From: Pachypanchax playfairii
Lineage: Eukaryota; Chordata; Actinopteri; Cyprinodontiformes; Aplocheilidae
Direction: 5' to 3'
DNA length: 64,000 nucleotides
Assembly (NCBI GenBank): GCA_006937955.1
Contig: SSNP01000400.1
Span: forward strand, 1 to 64,000
The position numbers and the translations under genes were made by a program. This document shows positions 36,213-49,131 of the stretch, in pieces. The notes under the pieces are model-generated. The model was not told the DNA's origin. It did no database searches and worked only from the letters and a program-made list of their open reading frames with translations. The stretch's first letter is position 1. Each line of letters opens with the position of its first letter.

Positions 36213-39200
36213 ACTACAGGAGATCCTTCCCATCCACAGCTAGAACCCTCTAAAGGAGGATCCTTCCTGTCTACAGCTAGAACCCTCTACAGGAGATCCT
36301 TCCTGTCCACAGCTAGAACCCTCTAAAGGAGATCCTTCCCGTCCACACCTAGAACCCTCTACAGGAGAACCTTCCTGTCCACAGCTAAAACCCTCTACAG
36401 GAGATCCTTCCTGTCCACAGCTAGAACCCTCTACAGGAGAACCTTCCTGTCCACAGCTAGAACCCTCTACAGGAGATCCTTCCCGTCTACAGCTAGAACC
36501 CTCTACAGGAGATCCTTCCTGTCCACAGCTAGAACCCTCTACAGGAGATCCTTCCTGTCTACAGCTAGAACCCTCTACAGGAGATCCTTCCTGTCCACAG
36601 CTAGAACCCTCTGCAGGAGAACCTTCCTTTCCACAGCTACAACCCTCTACAGGAGAACCTTCCTGTCTACAGCTAGAACCCTCTACAGGAGAACCTTCCT
36701 GTCTGCTAGAACCCTCTACAGGAGATCCTTCCTGTCCACAGCTAGAACCCTCTACAGGAGATCCTTCCCGTCCACACCTAGAACCCTCTACAGGAGAACC
36801 TTCCTGTCCACAGCTAAAACCCTCTACAGGAGATCCTTCCTGTCCACAGCTAGAACCCTCTACAGGAGAACCCTCCTGTCCACAGCTAGAACCCTCTACA
36901 GGAGATCCTTCCTGTCCACAGCTAGAACCCTCTACAGGAGATCCTTCCTGTCTACAGCTAGAACCCTCTAAAGGAGGATCCTTCCTGTCTACAGCTAGAA
37001 CCCTCTACAGGAGATCCTTCCTGTCCACAGCTAGAACCCTCTAAAGGAGATCCTTCCCGTCCACACCTAGAACCCTCTACAGGAGAACCTTCCTGTCCAC
37101 AGCTAAAACCCTCTACAGGAGATCCTTCCTGTCCACAGCTAGAACCCTCTACAGGAGAACCTTCCTGTCCACAGCTAGAACCCTCTACAGGAGATCCTTC
37201 CTGTCTACAGCTAGAACCCTCTAAAGGAGGATCCTTCCTGTCTACAGCTAGAACCCTCTACAGGAGATCCTTCCTGTCTACAGCTAGAACCCTCTAAAGT
37301 AGGATCCTTCCTGTCCACAGCTAGAACCCTCTAAAGGAGATCCTTCCTGTCCACAGCTAGAACCCTCTGCAGGAGAACCTTCCTTTCCACAGCTACAACC
37401 CTCTACAGGAGAACCTTCCTGTCTACAGCTAGAACCCTCTACAGGAGATCCTTCCTGTCCACAGCTAGAACCCTCTACAGGAGATCCTTCCCGTCCACAG
37501 CTAGAACCCTCTACAGGAGATCCTTCCTGTCTACAGCTAGAACCCTCTACAGGAGAACCTTCCTTTCCACACCTAGAACCCTCTACAGGAGAACCTTCCT
37601 GTCTGCTAGAACCCTCTACAGGAGATCCTTCCTGTCCACAGCTAGAACCCTCTACAGGAGATCCTTCCTGCCCACAGCTAGAACCCTCTACAGGAGATCC
37701 TTCCTGTCCACAGCTAGAACCCTCTGCAGGAGAACCTTCCTGTCCACAGCTAGAACCCTCTACAGGAGATCCTTCCTGTCTACAGCTAGAACCCTCTACA
37801 GGAGATTCTTCATGTCCACAGCTAGAACCCTCTACAGGAGATCCTTCCTGTCCACAGCTAGAACCCTCTACAGGAGATCCTTCCTGTCTACAGCTAGAAC
37901 CCTCTACAGGAGATCCTTCCTGTCTACAGCTAGAACCCTCTAAAGGAGGATCCTTCCTGTCCACAGCTAGAACCCTCTAAAGGAGATCCTTCCCGTCCAC
38001 ACCTAGAACCCTCTACAGGAGAACCTTCCTGTCCACAGCTAAAACCCTCTACAGGAGAACCTTCCTGTCCACAGCTAGAACCCTCTACAGGAGAACCTTC
38101 CTGTCCACAGCTAGAACCCTCTACAGGAGATCCTTCCCGTCTACAGCTAGAACCCTCTACAGGAGATCCTTCCTGTCCACAGCTAGAACCCTCTACATGA
38201 GATCCTTCCTGTCCACAGCTAGAACCCCCGGCAGGAGATCCTTCCTGTCCACAGCTAGAACCCTCTACAGGAGATCCTTCCTGTCTACAGCTAGAACCCT
38301 CTAAAGGAGGATCCTTCCTGTCCACAGCTAGAACCCTCTAAAGGAGATCCTTCCCGTCCACACCTAGAACCCTCTACAGGAGATCCTTCCCGTCCACAGC
38401 TAGAACCCTCTACAGGAGATCCTTCCCGTCTACAGCTAGAACCCTCTACAGGAGATCCTTCCTGTCCACAGCTAGAACCCTCTACAGGAGATCCTTCCTG
38501 TCTACAGCTAGAACCCTCTACAGGAGATCCTTCATGTCCACAGCTAGAACCCTCTACAGGAGAACCCTCCTGTCCACAGCTAGAACCCTCTACAGGAGCT
38601 ACTTCCTGTCTACAGCTAGAACCCTCTACAGGAGATTCTTCCTGTCCACAGCTAGAACCCTCTACATGAGATCCTTCCTGTCTACAGCTAGAACCCTCTA
38701 CAGGAGATCCTTCCCGTCTACAGCTAGAACCCTGTACAGGAGTTCCTTCCTGTCCACAGCTAGAACCCTCTACAGGAGATCCTTCCTGTCTACAGCTAGA
38801 ACCCTCTAAAGGAGGATCCTTCCTGTCTACAGCTAGAACCCTCTACAGGAGATTCTTCATGTCCACAGCTAGAACCCTCTACAGGAGATCCTTCCCGTCT
38901 ACAGCTAGAACCCTCTAAAGGAGGATCCTTCCTGTCCACAGCTAGAACCCTCTACAGGAGATCCTTCCTGTCCACAGCTAGAACCCTCTACAGGAGAACC
39001 TTCCTGTCTGCTAGAACCCTCTACAGGAGATCCTTCCTGTCCACAGCTAGAACCCTCTACAGGAGATCCTTCCTGTCTACAGCTAGAACCCTCTACAGGA
39101 GATCCTTCCTGTCCACAGCTAGAACCCTCTACAGGAGATCCTTCCTGTCTACAGCTAGAACCCTCTAAAGGAGATCCTTCCCGTCCACACCTAGAACCCT

Positions 39201-42200
39201 CTACAGGAGAACCTGCCCATCCACAGCTAGAACCCTCTACAGGAGATCCTTCCTGTCTACAGCTAGAACCCTCTAAAGGAGATCCTTCCTGTCTACAGCT
39301 AGAACCCTCTACAGGAGATCCTTCCCGTCTACAGCTAGAACCCTCTACAGGAGATCCTTCCTGTCTACAGCTAGAACCCTCTAAAGGAGGATCCTTCCTG
39401 TCTACAGCTAGAACCCTCTACAGGAGATTCTTCCTGTCCACAGCTAGAACCCTCTACATGAGATCCTTCCTGTCTACAGCTAGAACCCTCTACAGGAGAT
39501 CCTTCCTGTCCACAGCTAGAACCCTCTACAGGAGATCCTTCCTGTCTACAGCTAGAACCCTCTACAGGAGATCCTTCCTGTCTACAGCTAGAACCCTCTA
39601 AAGGAGGATCCTTCCTGTCCACAGCTAGAACCCTCTACAGGAGATCCTTCCCGTCCACACCTAGAACCCTCTACAGGAGAACCTTCCTGTCCACAGCTAA
39701 AACCCTCTACAGGAGAACCTTCCTGTCTGCTACAACCCTCTACAGGAGATCCTTCCTGTCCACAGCTAGAACCCTCTAAAGGAGGATCCTTCCTGTCTAC
39801 ACCTAGAACCCTCTACAGGAGAACCTTCCTGTCTGCTAGAACCCTCTACAGGAGATCCTTCCTGTCCACAGCTAGAACCCTCTAAAGGAGATCCTTCCCG
39901 TCCACACCTAGAACCCTCTACAGGAGAACCTTCCTGTCCACAGCTAAAAACCTCTACAGGAGAACCTTCCTGTCCACAGCTAGAACCCTCTGCAGGAGAA
40001 CCTTCCTGTCCACAGCTAGAACCCTCTACAGGAGATCCTCCCTGTCTGCTAGAACCCTGTACAGGAGATCTTTCCTGTCCACAGCGAGAACCCTCTACAG
40101 GAGATCCTTCCCTTCCACAGCTAGAACCCTCTACAGGAGATCCTTCCCGTCTACAGCTAGAACCCTCTACAGGAGATCCTTCCCGTCTACAGCTAGAACC
40201 CTCTACAGGAGATCCTTCCTGTCCACAGCTAGAACCCTCTACAGGAGATCCTTCCTGTCTACAGCTAGAACCCTCTAAAGGAGGATCCTTCCTGTCCACA
40301 GCTAGAACCCTCTAAAGGAGATCCTTCCCGTCCACACCTAGAACCCTCTACATGAGAACCTTCCTGTCCACAGCTAAAACCCTCTACAGGAGAACCTTCC
40401 TGTCCACAGCTAGAACCCTCTACAGGAGATCCTTCCCGTCTACAGCTAGAACCCTCTACAGGAGATCCTTCCTGTCCACAGCTAGAACCCTCTACAGGAG
40501 ATCCTTCCTGTCTACAGCTAGAACCCTCTAAAGGAGGATCCTTCCTGTCTACAGCTAGAACCCTCTACAGGAGATCCTTCCTGTCCACAGCTAGAACCCT
40601 CTACAGGAGATCCTTCCTGTCCACAGCTAGAACCCTCTACATGAGATCCTTCCTGTCTACAGCTAGAACCCTCTACAGGAGATCCTTCCTGTCCACAGCT
40701 AGAACCCTCTACAGGAGATCCTTCCTGTCTACAGCTAGAACCCTCTACAGGAGATCCTTCCTGTCCACAGCTAGAACCCTCTAAAGGAGATCCTTCCCGT
40801 CCACAGCTAGAACCCTCTACAGGAGAACCTTCCTGTCCACAGCTAGAACCCTCTACATGAGATCCTTCCTGTCTACAGCTAGAACCCTCTAAAGGAGGAT
40901 CCTTCCTGTCTACTAGAACCCTCTACAGGAGATCCTTCCTGTCCACAGCTAGAACCCTCTACAGGAGATCCTTCCTGTCCACAGCTAGAACCCTCTACAG
41001 GAGAACCTTCCTGTCCACAGCTAGAACCCTCTACAGGAGAACCTTCCTGTCTACAGCTAGAACCCTCTACAGGAGATCCTTCCTGTCCACAGCTAGAACC
41101 CTCTACAGGAGATCCTTCCTGTCCACAGCTAGAACCCTCTACAGGAGAACCTTCCTGTCCACAGCTAGAACCCTCTACAGGAGATCCTTCCTGTCTACAG
41201 CTAGAACCCTCTACAGGAGATCCTTCCTGTCTACAGCTAGAACCCTCTACAGGAGATCCTTCCTGTCTACAGCTAGAACCCTCTAAAGGAGGATCCTTCC
41301 TGTCCACAGCTAGAACCCTCTACAGGAGAACCTTCCTGTCCACAGCTAGAACCCTCTACAGGAGAACCTTCCCGTCCACACCTAGAACCCTCTACAGGAG
41401 AACCTTCCTGTCCACAGCTAGAACCCTCTACAGGAGATCCTTCCCGTCTACAGCTAGAACTCTCTACAGGAGATCCTTCCTGTCTACAGCTAGAACCCTC
41501 TACAGGAGATCCTTCCTGTCCACAGCTAGAACCCTCTACAGGAGAACCTTCCTGTCCACAGCTAGAACCCTCTACAGGAGATCCTTCCTGTCTACAGCTA
41601 GAACCCTCTAAAGGAGGATCCTTCCTGTCCACAGCTAGACCCTCTACAGGAGAACCTTCCTGTCCACAGCTAGAACCCTCTACAGGAGAACCTTCCTGTC
41701 TACAGCTAGAACCCTCTACAGGAGATCCTTCCTGTCTACAGCTAGAACCCTCTAAAGGAGGATCCTTCCTGTCTACAGCTAGAACCCTCTACAGGAGATC
41801 CTTCCTGTCCACAGCTAGAACCCTCTACAGGAGAACCTTCCCGTCCACACCTAGAACCCTCTACATGAGAACCTTCCTGTCTACAGCTAGAACCCTCTAC
41901 AGGAGAACCTTCCTGTCCACAGCTAGAACCCTCTACATGAGATCCTTCCTGTCCACAGCTAGAACCCTCTACAGGAGAACCTTCCTGTCCACACCTAGAA
42001 CCCTCTACAGGAGAACCTTCCTGTCCACAGCTAGAACCCTCTACAGGAGATCCTTCCTGTCCACAGCTAGAACCCTCTACAGGAGATCCTTCCTGTCCAC
42101 AGCTAGAACCCTCTACAGGAGATCCTTCCCGTCCACAGCTAGAACCCTCTACAGGAGAACCTTCCTGTCCACAGCTAGAACCCTCTACAGGAGATCCTTC

Positions 42201-44143
42201 CTGTCCACAGCTAGAACCTTCTACAGGAGATCCTTCCCGTCTACAGCTAGAACCCTCTACAGGAGATCCTTCCTGTCTACAGCTAGAACCCTCTACAGGA
42301 GATCCTTCCTGTCTGCTAGAACCCTCTACAGGAGATCTTTCCTGTCCACAGCTAGAACCCTCTACAGGAGATCCTTCCTGTCCACAGCTAGAACCCTCTA
42401 CAGGAGAACCTTCCTGTCCACAGCTAGAACCCTCTACAGGAGATCCTTCCTGTCTGCTAGAACCCTCTACAGGAGATCTTTCCTGTCCACAGCTAGAACC
42501 CTCTACAGGAGATCCTTCCTGTCTACAGCTAGAACCCTCTACAGGAGGATCCTTCCTGTCTACTGCTAGAACCCTCTACAGGAGATCTTTCCTGTCCACA
42601 GCTAGAACCCTCTACAGGAGATCCTTCCTGTCCACAGCTAGAACCCTCTACAGGAGATCCTTCCTGTCCACAGCTAGAACCCTCTACAGGAGATCCTTCC
42701 TGTCCACAGCTAGAACCCTCTACAGGAGATCCTTCCTGTCCACAGCTAGAACCCTCTACAGGAGAACCTTCCTGTCCACAGCTAGAACCCTCTACAGGAG
42801 AACCTTCCTGTCCACAGCTAGAACCCTCTACAGGAGATCCTTCCTGTCTACAGCTAGAACCCTCTACAGGAGATCCTTCCTGTCCACAGCTAGAACCCTC
42901 TACATGAGAACCTTCCTGTCCACAGCTAGAACCCTCTACAGGAGATCCTTCCTGTCCACAGCTAGAACCCTCTACAGGAGATCCTTCCTGTCTACAGCTA
43001 GAACCCTCTACAGGAGATCCTTCCTGTCTGCTAGAACCCTCTACAGGAGATCCTTCCTGTCCACAGCTAGAACCCTCTACAGGAGATCCTTCCTGTCTAC
43101 AGCTAGAACCCTCTAAAGGAGGATCCTTCCCGTCCACACCTAGAACCCTCTACAGGAGATCCTTCCTGTCCACATCTAGAACCCTCTACAGGAGATCCTT
43201 CCTGTCCACAGCTAGAACCCTCTACAGGAGATCCTTCCTGTCCACAGCTAGAACCCTCTACAGGAGATCCTTCCTGTCCACAGCTAGAACCCTCTACAGG
43301 AGATCCTTCCCGTCTGCTAGAACCCTCTACAGGAGATCTTTCCTGTCCTCAGCTAGAACCCTCTACAGGAGATCCTTCCCGTCCACAGCTAGAACCCTCT
43401 ACAGGAGATCCTTCCTGTCCACAACTAGAACCCTCTACAGGAGATCCTTCCTGTCTGCTAGAACCCTCTACAGGAGATCCTTCCTGTCTACAGCTAGAAC
43501 CCTCTACAGGAGATCCTTCCTGTCTACAGCTAGAACCCTCTACAGGAGATCCTTCCTGTCCACAGCTAGAACCCTCTACAGGAGATCCTTCCTGTCCACA
43601 GCTAGAACCCTCTGCAGGAGAACCTTCCTGTCCACAGCTAGAACCCTCTACAGGAGATCCTTCCTGTCAGCTAGAACCCTCTACAGGAGAACCTTCCTGT
43701 CTACAGCTAGAACCCTCTACAGGAGATCCTTCCTGTCTACAGCTAGAACCCTCTAAAGGAGGATCCTTTCTGTCTACAGCTAGAACCCTCTACAGGAGAT
43801 CCTTCCTGTCTACAGCTAGAACCCTCTACAGGAGATCCTTCCTGTCCACAGCTAGAACCCTCTACAGGAGATCCTTCCTGTCCACAGCTAGAACCCTCTA
43901 CAGGAGATCCTTCCTGTCTACAGCTAGAACCCTCTACAGGAGATCCTTCCTGTCTACAGCTAGAACCCTCTACAGGAGATCCTTCCTGTCCACAGCTAGA
44001 ACCCTCTACAGGAGATCCTTCCTGTCTACAGCTAGAACCCTCTACAGGAGATCCTTCCTGTCCACAGCTAGAACCCTCTACAGGAGATCCTTCCCGTCCA
44101 CAACTAGAACCCTCTACAGGAGAACCTTCCTGTCTACCTCTAG
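36213..44143 (+). repeat. 36-bp minisatellite array 2, about 220 units
   Basis: Same 36-bp family and orientation as array 1, with different variants. There are 33-bp units lacking part of the CTACAG linker (CCTGTCTGCTAGAACC), 37-bp units with an extra base (CTCTAAAGGAGGATCC), and CCACACCTAGAACC and CCACAGCTAAAACC variants. The 16-bp partial units that mark array 1 are absent or rare. Frames closed by the 37-bp units produce the repeated MDRKDPPLEGSS...SFRGF peptides, which are artefacts. The array is in the plppr4-plppr5 intergenic region. Confidence 0.97.
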
Positions 44144-44158
44144 TACTGTCTAGATTGT

Positions 44159-44221
44159 GTCTCTGAAGAAACACTGTCTTACTACAACATCTCATTTTCC
44201 TTCAGGGTTCATGACGTCTGA
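44159..44221 (+). repeat. Flank of array 2 duplicated, inverted, at 61675-61740
   Basis: GTCTCTGAAGAAACACTGTC through GACGTCTGA. About 94% identical to the reverse complement of 61675-61740, which borders array 3. It lies on the same side of the repeat in both cases. Confidence 0.9.
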
Positions 44222-46096
44222 TTGGATTTTTAATTGGATCGTTTATTGGTTTGGTTTCCATGGTGCGCTCCTCTTCAGTTTTTGCTAGAATAGATTTGCT
44301 TCATTGACATTTGTCTAAAATCTCTTGATAGACTGATTTTTTTTTCTGACATGAGATGATCAGAGGAAGGACACTTCAAATGAAAGCAGCTGAGCATTAT
44401 ATTTTTCATACATTGTAAATGACCCAGTCGTATGTAACACCCTGAATCGCCGCAGTCATAAAACTCTGCATTGATGCAACATTAATAACAGTATAATTCA
44501 TTAATGAGATGTTTTCTTCTGACTGATCTACTTTTCCAACTCAAACGTGTGAGTGAACCGTAATCTACATGTGTGAACAGACACAAATACTGTTCAGGTT
44601 TTACTTCTGATTGTGTAACATCTGTAGCTCTCTGTGACTGATACATTCAGTTTACTGCCTAATTTGACTGGGTGACTTGAGCTAGAAGACATAACAGTGA
44701 TCCGTTTGGTTTCTGACGAACTCCCCAAACCTTCAGTCTCACTGCGTCTCATGCCTGCCACAATTATTTTCATCCAACAACACTGGCCTGCAGGAACAGC
44801 CTTCACATCAGTAGCTTGTGAGAAAGACAGCATGAATTTCTTATGAAACATGACATGCCAGATAAGCCTCTGCTGCTTGAAGTATACAACTTTGAAGTTT
44901 ACTCCAGCTCTGCTTTGCCTTTTAATAAGTGCTTTTTATTTACATGCATCGGTGAAATCAAATCTTCTGTGCTGCTTGCCTGCAGAAATCAAATGTTCCA
45001 TGTTTTTGCTCGTGTTTATCATGACTAATACTTAGTTTGCAGTTACTGTTACATGTTTTTAAACTTGGGTTCAGGAGCAAAAAACCCTCAAGAAATTAAA
45101 CTTTCATGGGTTTTATATTATTTTTATGTACATTGTTTTAGTAACTAGAAGCTAGAATTTAAATCAGAAAACCAAGTTTTATTATAAATACAATACATGG
45201 CTTTTTCTCTAGAATAAGATGTGATGGTCATATTTGGCTTTTACATCATATTTATTGTGAGAATTGTTTTAATATATCAGATTAAAAGGCTCAGCATTTA
45301 TTGTGTTTGAGTATAAACTCAACTCAGATTGGTGGTACAGGAAGTAGCTTTATCACTACTACTTCAAGAAATACCTCATGTACCAGTGATGTTAAACAAC
45401 AGACATTAGCAGCTGAGTGCGGTCAGATACATCAATACTGATCAATACAAAAAGCTTTGATCAGGAAAAACTCTGATCTGAATTTGTGAATTCAACATAT
45501 TTTATTTGTCATATGTTGTTTACAATACTTAATAATGAAAAAGCCTAACTAGTAAAAGATGTCAGAGGCTGTAGATGTTTTTAGGTGATGTCCTTGACAG
45601 CTGTATAAATTATTCTCCTTCTCTATTTCTGTTCAGAAACAGCTTAAAACCTTTAATTACATGGATTTTATCTAAATTTACCTCCAACATTCATGTTCCT
45701 TTTATAATATATGAACTGAAGGTTATCAGGCATCCTAGATGAAACATCTCCATATTGCTTCAGCTTTTGATTTTTAATCTCAAGGAGGCGTATTGACCAT
45801 GTTCCAGGAAAACACATAACCAGATTATTCCTTTTATCCAGAGATATTGAGTCTGTGTTTCAACATCAGACCTGCAGCATTCAGATAGACACAGAGCCAA
45901 AGTGACAGAAGCACATAAACACCTGACTTCATGTTTCCCTCCAGGTACGTCTTTCCATCTGCGTCTGTCTTTCTTGCCCCTTTGGACAGTTTTCATTCAT
46001 AAAGTCCTGCTCACTAAAGACAAGGAAGGTCTCAAGGTTTGATACTTTAGTTCTGTTTGAAATCAACAAGTCATGAGCTGCTCTTTTTCAGTCAGG
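44222..46096. other. Unique intergenic sequence, no gene seen
   Basis: About 1.9 kb, AT-rich, without tandem repeats. Open frames (44594-44851 minus, 44843-45035 plus, 45760-45996 minus) are short and match no family I recognise. Confidence 0.5.
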
Positions 46097-46616
46097 TCCG
46101 TCCGTTCTGTCCGTCTGTCCATCCACCCGTCCGTCCATCCGTCCGTCCTTCCATCATCCATCCATCCGTCCGTCCATCCATCCGTCCATCCATCCATCCG
46201 TCCATCCATCCGTCCTTCCATCATCCATTCATCCGTCCGTCCATCCATCCGTCCATCCATCCGTCCGTCCATCCATCCGTCCGTCCATCCATCCGTCCAT
46301 CCATCCGTCCGTCCTTCCATCATCCATTCATCCGTCCGTCCATCCATCCATCCATCCATCCATCCATCCATCCATCCATCCGTCCGTCCGTCCGTCCGTC
46401 CATCCATCCATCCGTCTGTCCATCCATCCATCCATCCGTCTGTTTATCCGTCCGTCCTTCCATCATCCATCCATCCATCCTTCCATCATCCATCCATCCG
46501 TCTGTTTATCCGTCCGTCCTTCCATCATCCATCCATCCATACGTCCGTCCATCCATCCATCCATCCATCCATCCATCCATCCATCCATCATACACCCATC
46601 CATCCGTCTGTTCTAT
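46097..46616. repeat. (GTCC/ATCC)n microsatellite
   Basis: Interspersed TCCG and TCCA tetranucleotides (CCGTCCATCCATCCGTCC pattern), with recurring CCTTCCATCATCCATCC blocks. Open frames of Pro-Ser-Ile/Val-His or Trp-Met-Asp-Gly are artefacts. Confidence 0.96.
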
Positions 46617-46626
46617 TTGAAGCGCC

Positions 46627-46903
46627 CCCAGATGGTAAATGTCCTGTATTTGTATAGTGTTTTCATTTTCAAAGCACTTTCACACTACAAGGTTTTACAT
46701 TCACCCATTCACACAACCCAATACATAAACCAGGGGGAGAGGGGCGGGGCTAACACTCACACAACCCGATACGCAGATCGGGGGGCAACATGGGGTTCAG
46801 TGTCTTGCCCAAGGACACTTCGACATGTGGCGGTGGAAGCCGGGATCGATCCACCAGCCTTCAAGTTGGAGGACGACCGCTCTAACCACTGATCCACAGC
46901 CAC
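46627..46903 (-). mobile_element. tRNA-derived SINE, near complete
   Basis: Read on the minus strand, the element starts with a tRNA-like head containing an A-box (TGGATCAGTGGTTAGAGC) and a B-box (GGATCGATCCC). It then has the teleost SINE body GTGTCCTTGGGCAAGACACT, and ends in a tail with AAAGTGCTTTGAAAATG and CTATACAAATACAGG. A and B boxes are an internal RNA polymerase III promoter. The tail resembles those of fish LINEs that mobilise such SINEs. Confidence 0.75.
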
Positions 46904-47282
46904 ACCTCACCTTATACTTAAGGATGAACCCAGAGGCACAACTACTTTTAAAAGTAGCAGCAACTCTTGTGCAAACAGTGCAAAAACAGAGAAAAATAGA
47001 GAAAAGTGCAAAACAGCATGGATAATTTAAATGTTCTGTATCAACGTCTGTGATAGACACATGATAAAATCTTACCGTTGGTGTTATATAATCTTCATTT
47101 GTCCTGAAATATAACTTAAAATCATCGAGTTAATTTCAGAACAGGAAGTAAAACACTTGATTTACCTAAAATTCCATCTCTCCTCCATCACCCCCCCGGG
47201 AGTGCTGCCCCTCGAGCTGCCTGAATAAAATGGTGAATAAATTCCTGTAACTCCCACAGCTAAATGCACATTTTCACTGAGA
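46904..47282. other. Unique spacer
   Basis: About 380 bp with a CCCCCCCGGGAG tract near 47194. No gene recognised. Confidence 0.45.
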
Positions 47283-47455
47283 CATTTTTAGAAGAGTAGG
47301 GAGCTCAGCACACAGCCTTGTGGAGAACCGGTGCTGGTCCTCGATACTGAGGACAGGTGATGACTTACTCTCACCATCTGTGTGCGGTTTGTTAGGGAGT
47401 CCAGAAACACTCTGCGAATGTTGTATGAGAGACCCAGATCCACCAGTTTGCTGGT
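47283..47455 (-). pseudogene. LINE reverse-transcriptase core fragment
   Basis: The minus strand encodes NIRRVFLDSLTNRTQMVRVS followed by TGSPQGCVLSSLLF, the RT palm motif (FL-NR-Q-VRV; GSPQGCVLSPLLF) of CR1/L2/Rex-type LINEs. It is opposite in orientation to the adjacent LINE piece at 47516. Confidence 0.78.
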
Positions 47456-47515
47456 GGTCAGAGCGTTCGGTGGCGCCAAGCAGCCTCACCTCTGTCAGTG
47501 TGTGTCCCAGGACAG
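47456..47515 (+). mobile_element. SINE core fragment joined to LINE sequence (second copy)
   Basis: GGTGGTCAGAGCGTTCGGTG then GCGCCAAGCAGCCTCACCTC, the same SINE segment as at 35369-35459, passing into the same LINE sequence (GGAACTGGTGGACCGC). Here the SINE continues slightly further (TCAGTGTGTGTCCCAGGACA) than in the other copy. Confidence 0.7.
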
Positions 47516-47706
47516 CAGGAACTGGTGGACCGCTTTGTGTCCTGGTGTGGGAACAATCATCTCATCTTGAATATGAACAAGACAAAGGAGATGATTGTGG
47601 ATTTTAGGAAGAGCAGCAACATACCAAAACCCATTTCCATCATGGGAGAAGACGTGGAGGTGGAGGAGGAGTATAAATACCTGGTGTTCACCTGGACAAC
47701 AGATTG
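47516..47706 (+). pseudogene. LINE RT fragment, inverted copy of 35168-35368
   Basis: The plus strand encodes the same peptide (QELVDRFVSWCGNNHLILNM ... VEVEEEYKYLVFTWTTD) as the minus strand at 35168-35368, nearly base for base. Downstream of CTGGACAACAGATTGAAATC the similarity ends. Confidence 0.82.
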
Positions 47707-48383
47707 AAATCTTTGTCACAAAGGTACTTGTGAATAATGTCTTTGTATGAATCTCCCCATGCCTACAAATTTTGGAGTCTCTAGACATTTGTGGAGTGGG
47801 TATAGTTTCCTAAAGCCTTCTGCAGGAAGTTGGTAAGTCTGCAAGAGCAACTTGATGCATTCTTCAGAAAATGAGATGATTTTCAGCTGTCCACTGACCA
47901 TCATGTCCTTATGTTCTGTGTAAGGGTGCATTAGAACCCTCCTACGGCCTACTGACACCCAATTTATGAAAATTGTTGTTTTAAGATGTCCTTTATGGCA
48001 CCTTATATGCAGCTAATGGCAACCTGAAATCACTAGTAAGAAGATTCTACAGATGTCAGGGTGTGTAAGGGGTGACCATCCAATAACTCCAATAACTGTT
48101 CTTGATGATCACATCTGCTCTGAGAATAGTAGAAAAACTTCTAATTCTCAAGATGTCAATAACTGCATTGAAAACAACAGCTGCAACTTCTACAGCCGCA
48201 GGATAAAGAAGATCTACCATCTTAAGGAGCCACTTTTATTTGGAAGTGGCAGGAGGACCTGGAAAGAAGACAGCCATGGTGGTAGATGTGACCATAGATA
48301 CAGACTGGATGAAGTTTTCTTTCTAAGATTTGGTTCTTGCAACTGTAGAATGTAAATCACTCAAAACAAGATTTAAATATATA
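47707..48383. other. Intergenic sequence, unassigned open frames
   Basis: Open frames 47716-47958 (minus, 80 codons) and 48053-48355 (plus, 100 codons) match nothing I recognise. An AATAAA signal lies downstream at 48525-48530. A transcribed non-coding or repeat-derived sequence is possible. Confidence 0.35.
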
Positions 48384-48464
48384 CAGTGGACAACAGTAAT
48401 ATGCAACATTTATAAGCACAGAACTGCTGGGCACCGAGGTTGAGCCTGTAACTGTTGTCCACTG
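48384..48464. mobile_element. 81-bp MITE with TA duplications
   Basis: Begins CAGTGGACAACAGT and ends ACTGTTGTCCACTG, a perfect 14-bp inverted repeat. It is flanked on both sides by TA, as expected for a miniature Tc1/mariner derivative. No coding capacity. The parent element is not evident in the window. Confidence 0.65.
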
Positions 48465-49131
48465 TATAAGTATGCTTGTTTTATGTTCTATACATTGTTT
48501 GTTTCTTGCTTCCTGATGTGTTGAATAAAGAACGGTCAGAGTCAGAGAACATGGCCTCTTCTAGATTCTTTGTGACTCATTGTTTCGATCTTTATTTTCA
48601 GTGACATAATATACAGAATACCAGTCATGCCTCATAAAAAATCTTTATATCTGGTTGTGTAAATCAAAACTCCCAGAAGTTACATTTAAACTTTTATAGT
48701 TCCAACAAGTTTCTGAGTGAAATTAAAAATAAACAGGAGTTACAGTGAAAAAAAATAAATTAAAAAGCATCTCAATGTCACTAGCTGGCATAAATATTTG
48801 ATCAAAATTAGTTGAAATTGGACTTAGAGTCGTTAAGCAAAATGTCAGACAGTGCGGTGCATCTCTGAATTATATGATGAATGATAGATTTTTTGTTCAC
48901 AGATTAAAACATGCAAATAGTACAATTATGAGAAAAGCTTGAAGAAATAAAAATAACTACATTAAATATCGACATATAAAACATCATTTAAACCAAAAAT
49001 ACTGATTTTATAGAACAATAAAAATGAATAAACTAAATAAACTACAAAAGGAGTTTCAAATATCTTTTAGATTTGTATTTTTTGTGGCATTGTTTTCATT
49101 CCATACTAAGAACTCCACTTGGAGCTTCATG
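48465..49131. other. AT-rich region upstream of plppr5
   Basis: About 670 bp with no open frame of interest. AATAAA at 48525-48530 may be a polyadenylation signal for a plus-strand transcript or belong to a repeat. Confidence 0.4.

Noticed and set aside
36213..44195. Ser/Gly/Cys-rich frames such as EGSSCGQEGSPV in arrays 1, 2 and 3
   Set aside because: By-products of the 36-bp unit. The same peptide repeats on one strand and STARTLYRRSFL on the other, and 37-bp units end the frames at arbitrary places. No promoter, splice or codon-bias signal.
46823..46903. tRNA gene on the minus strand
   Set aside because: The A/B boxes belong to a SINE whose body and tail are both present (46627-46903).
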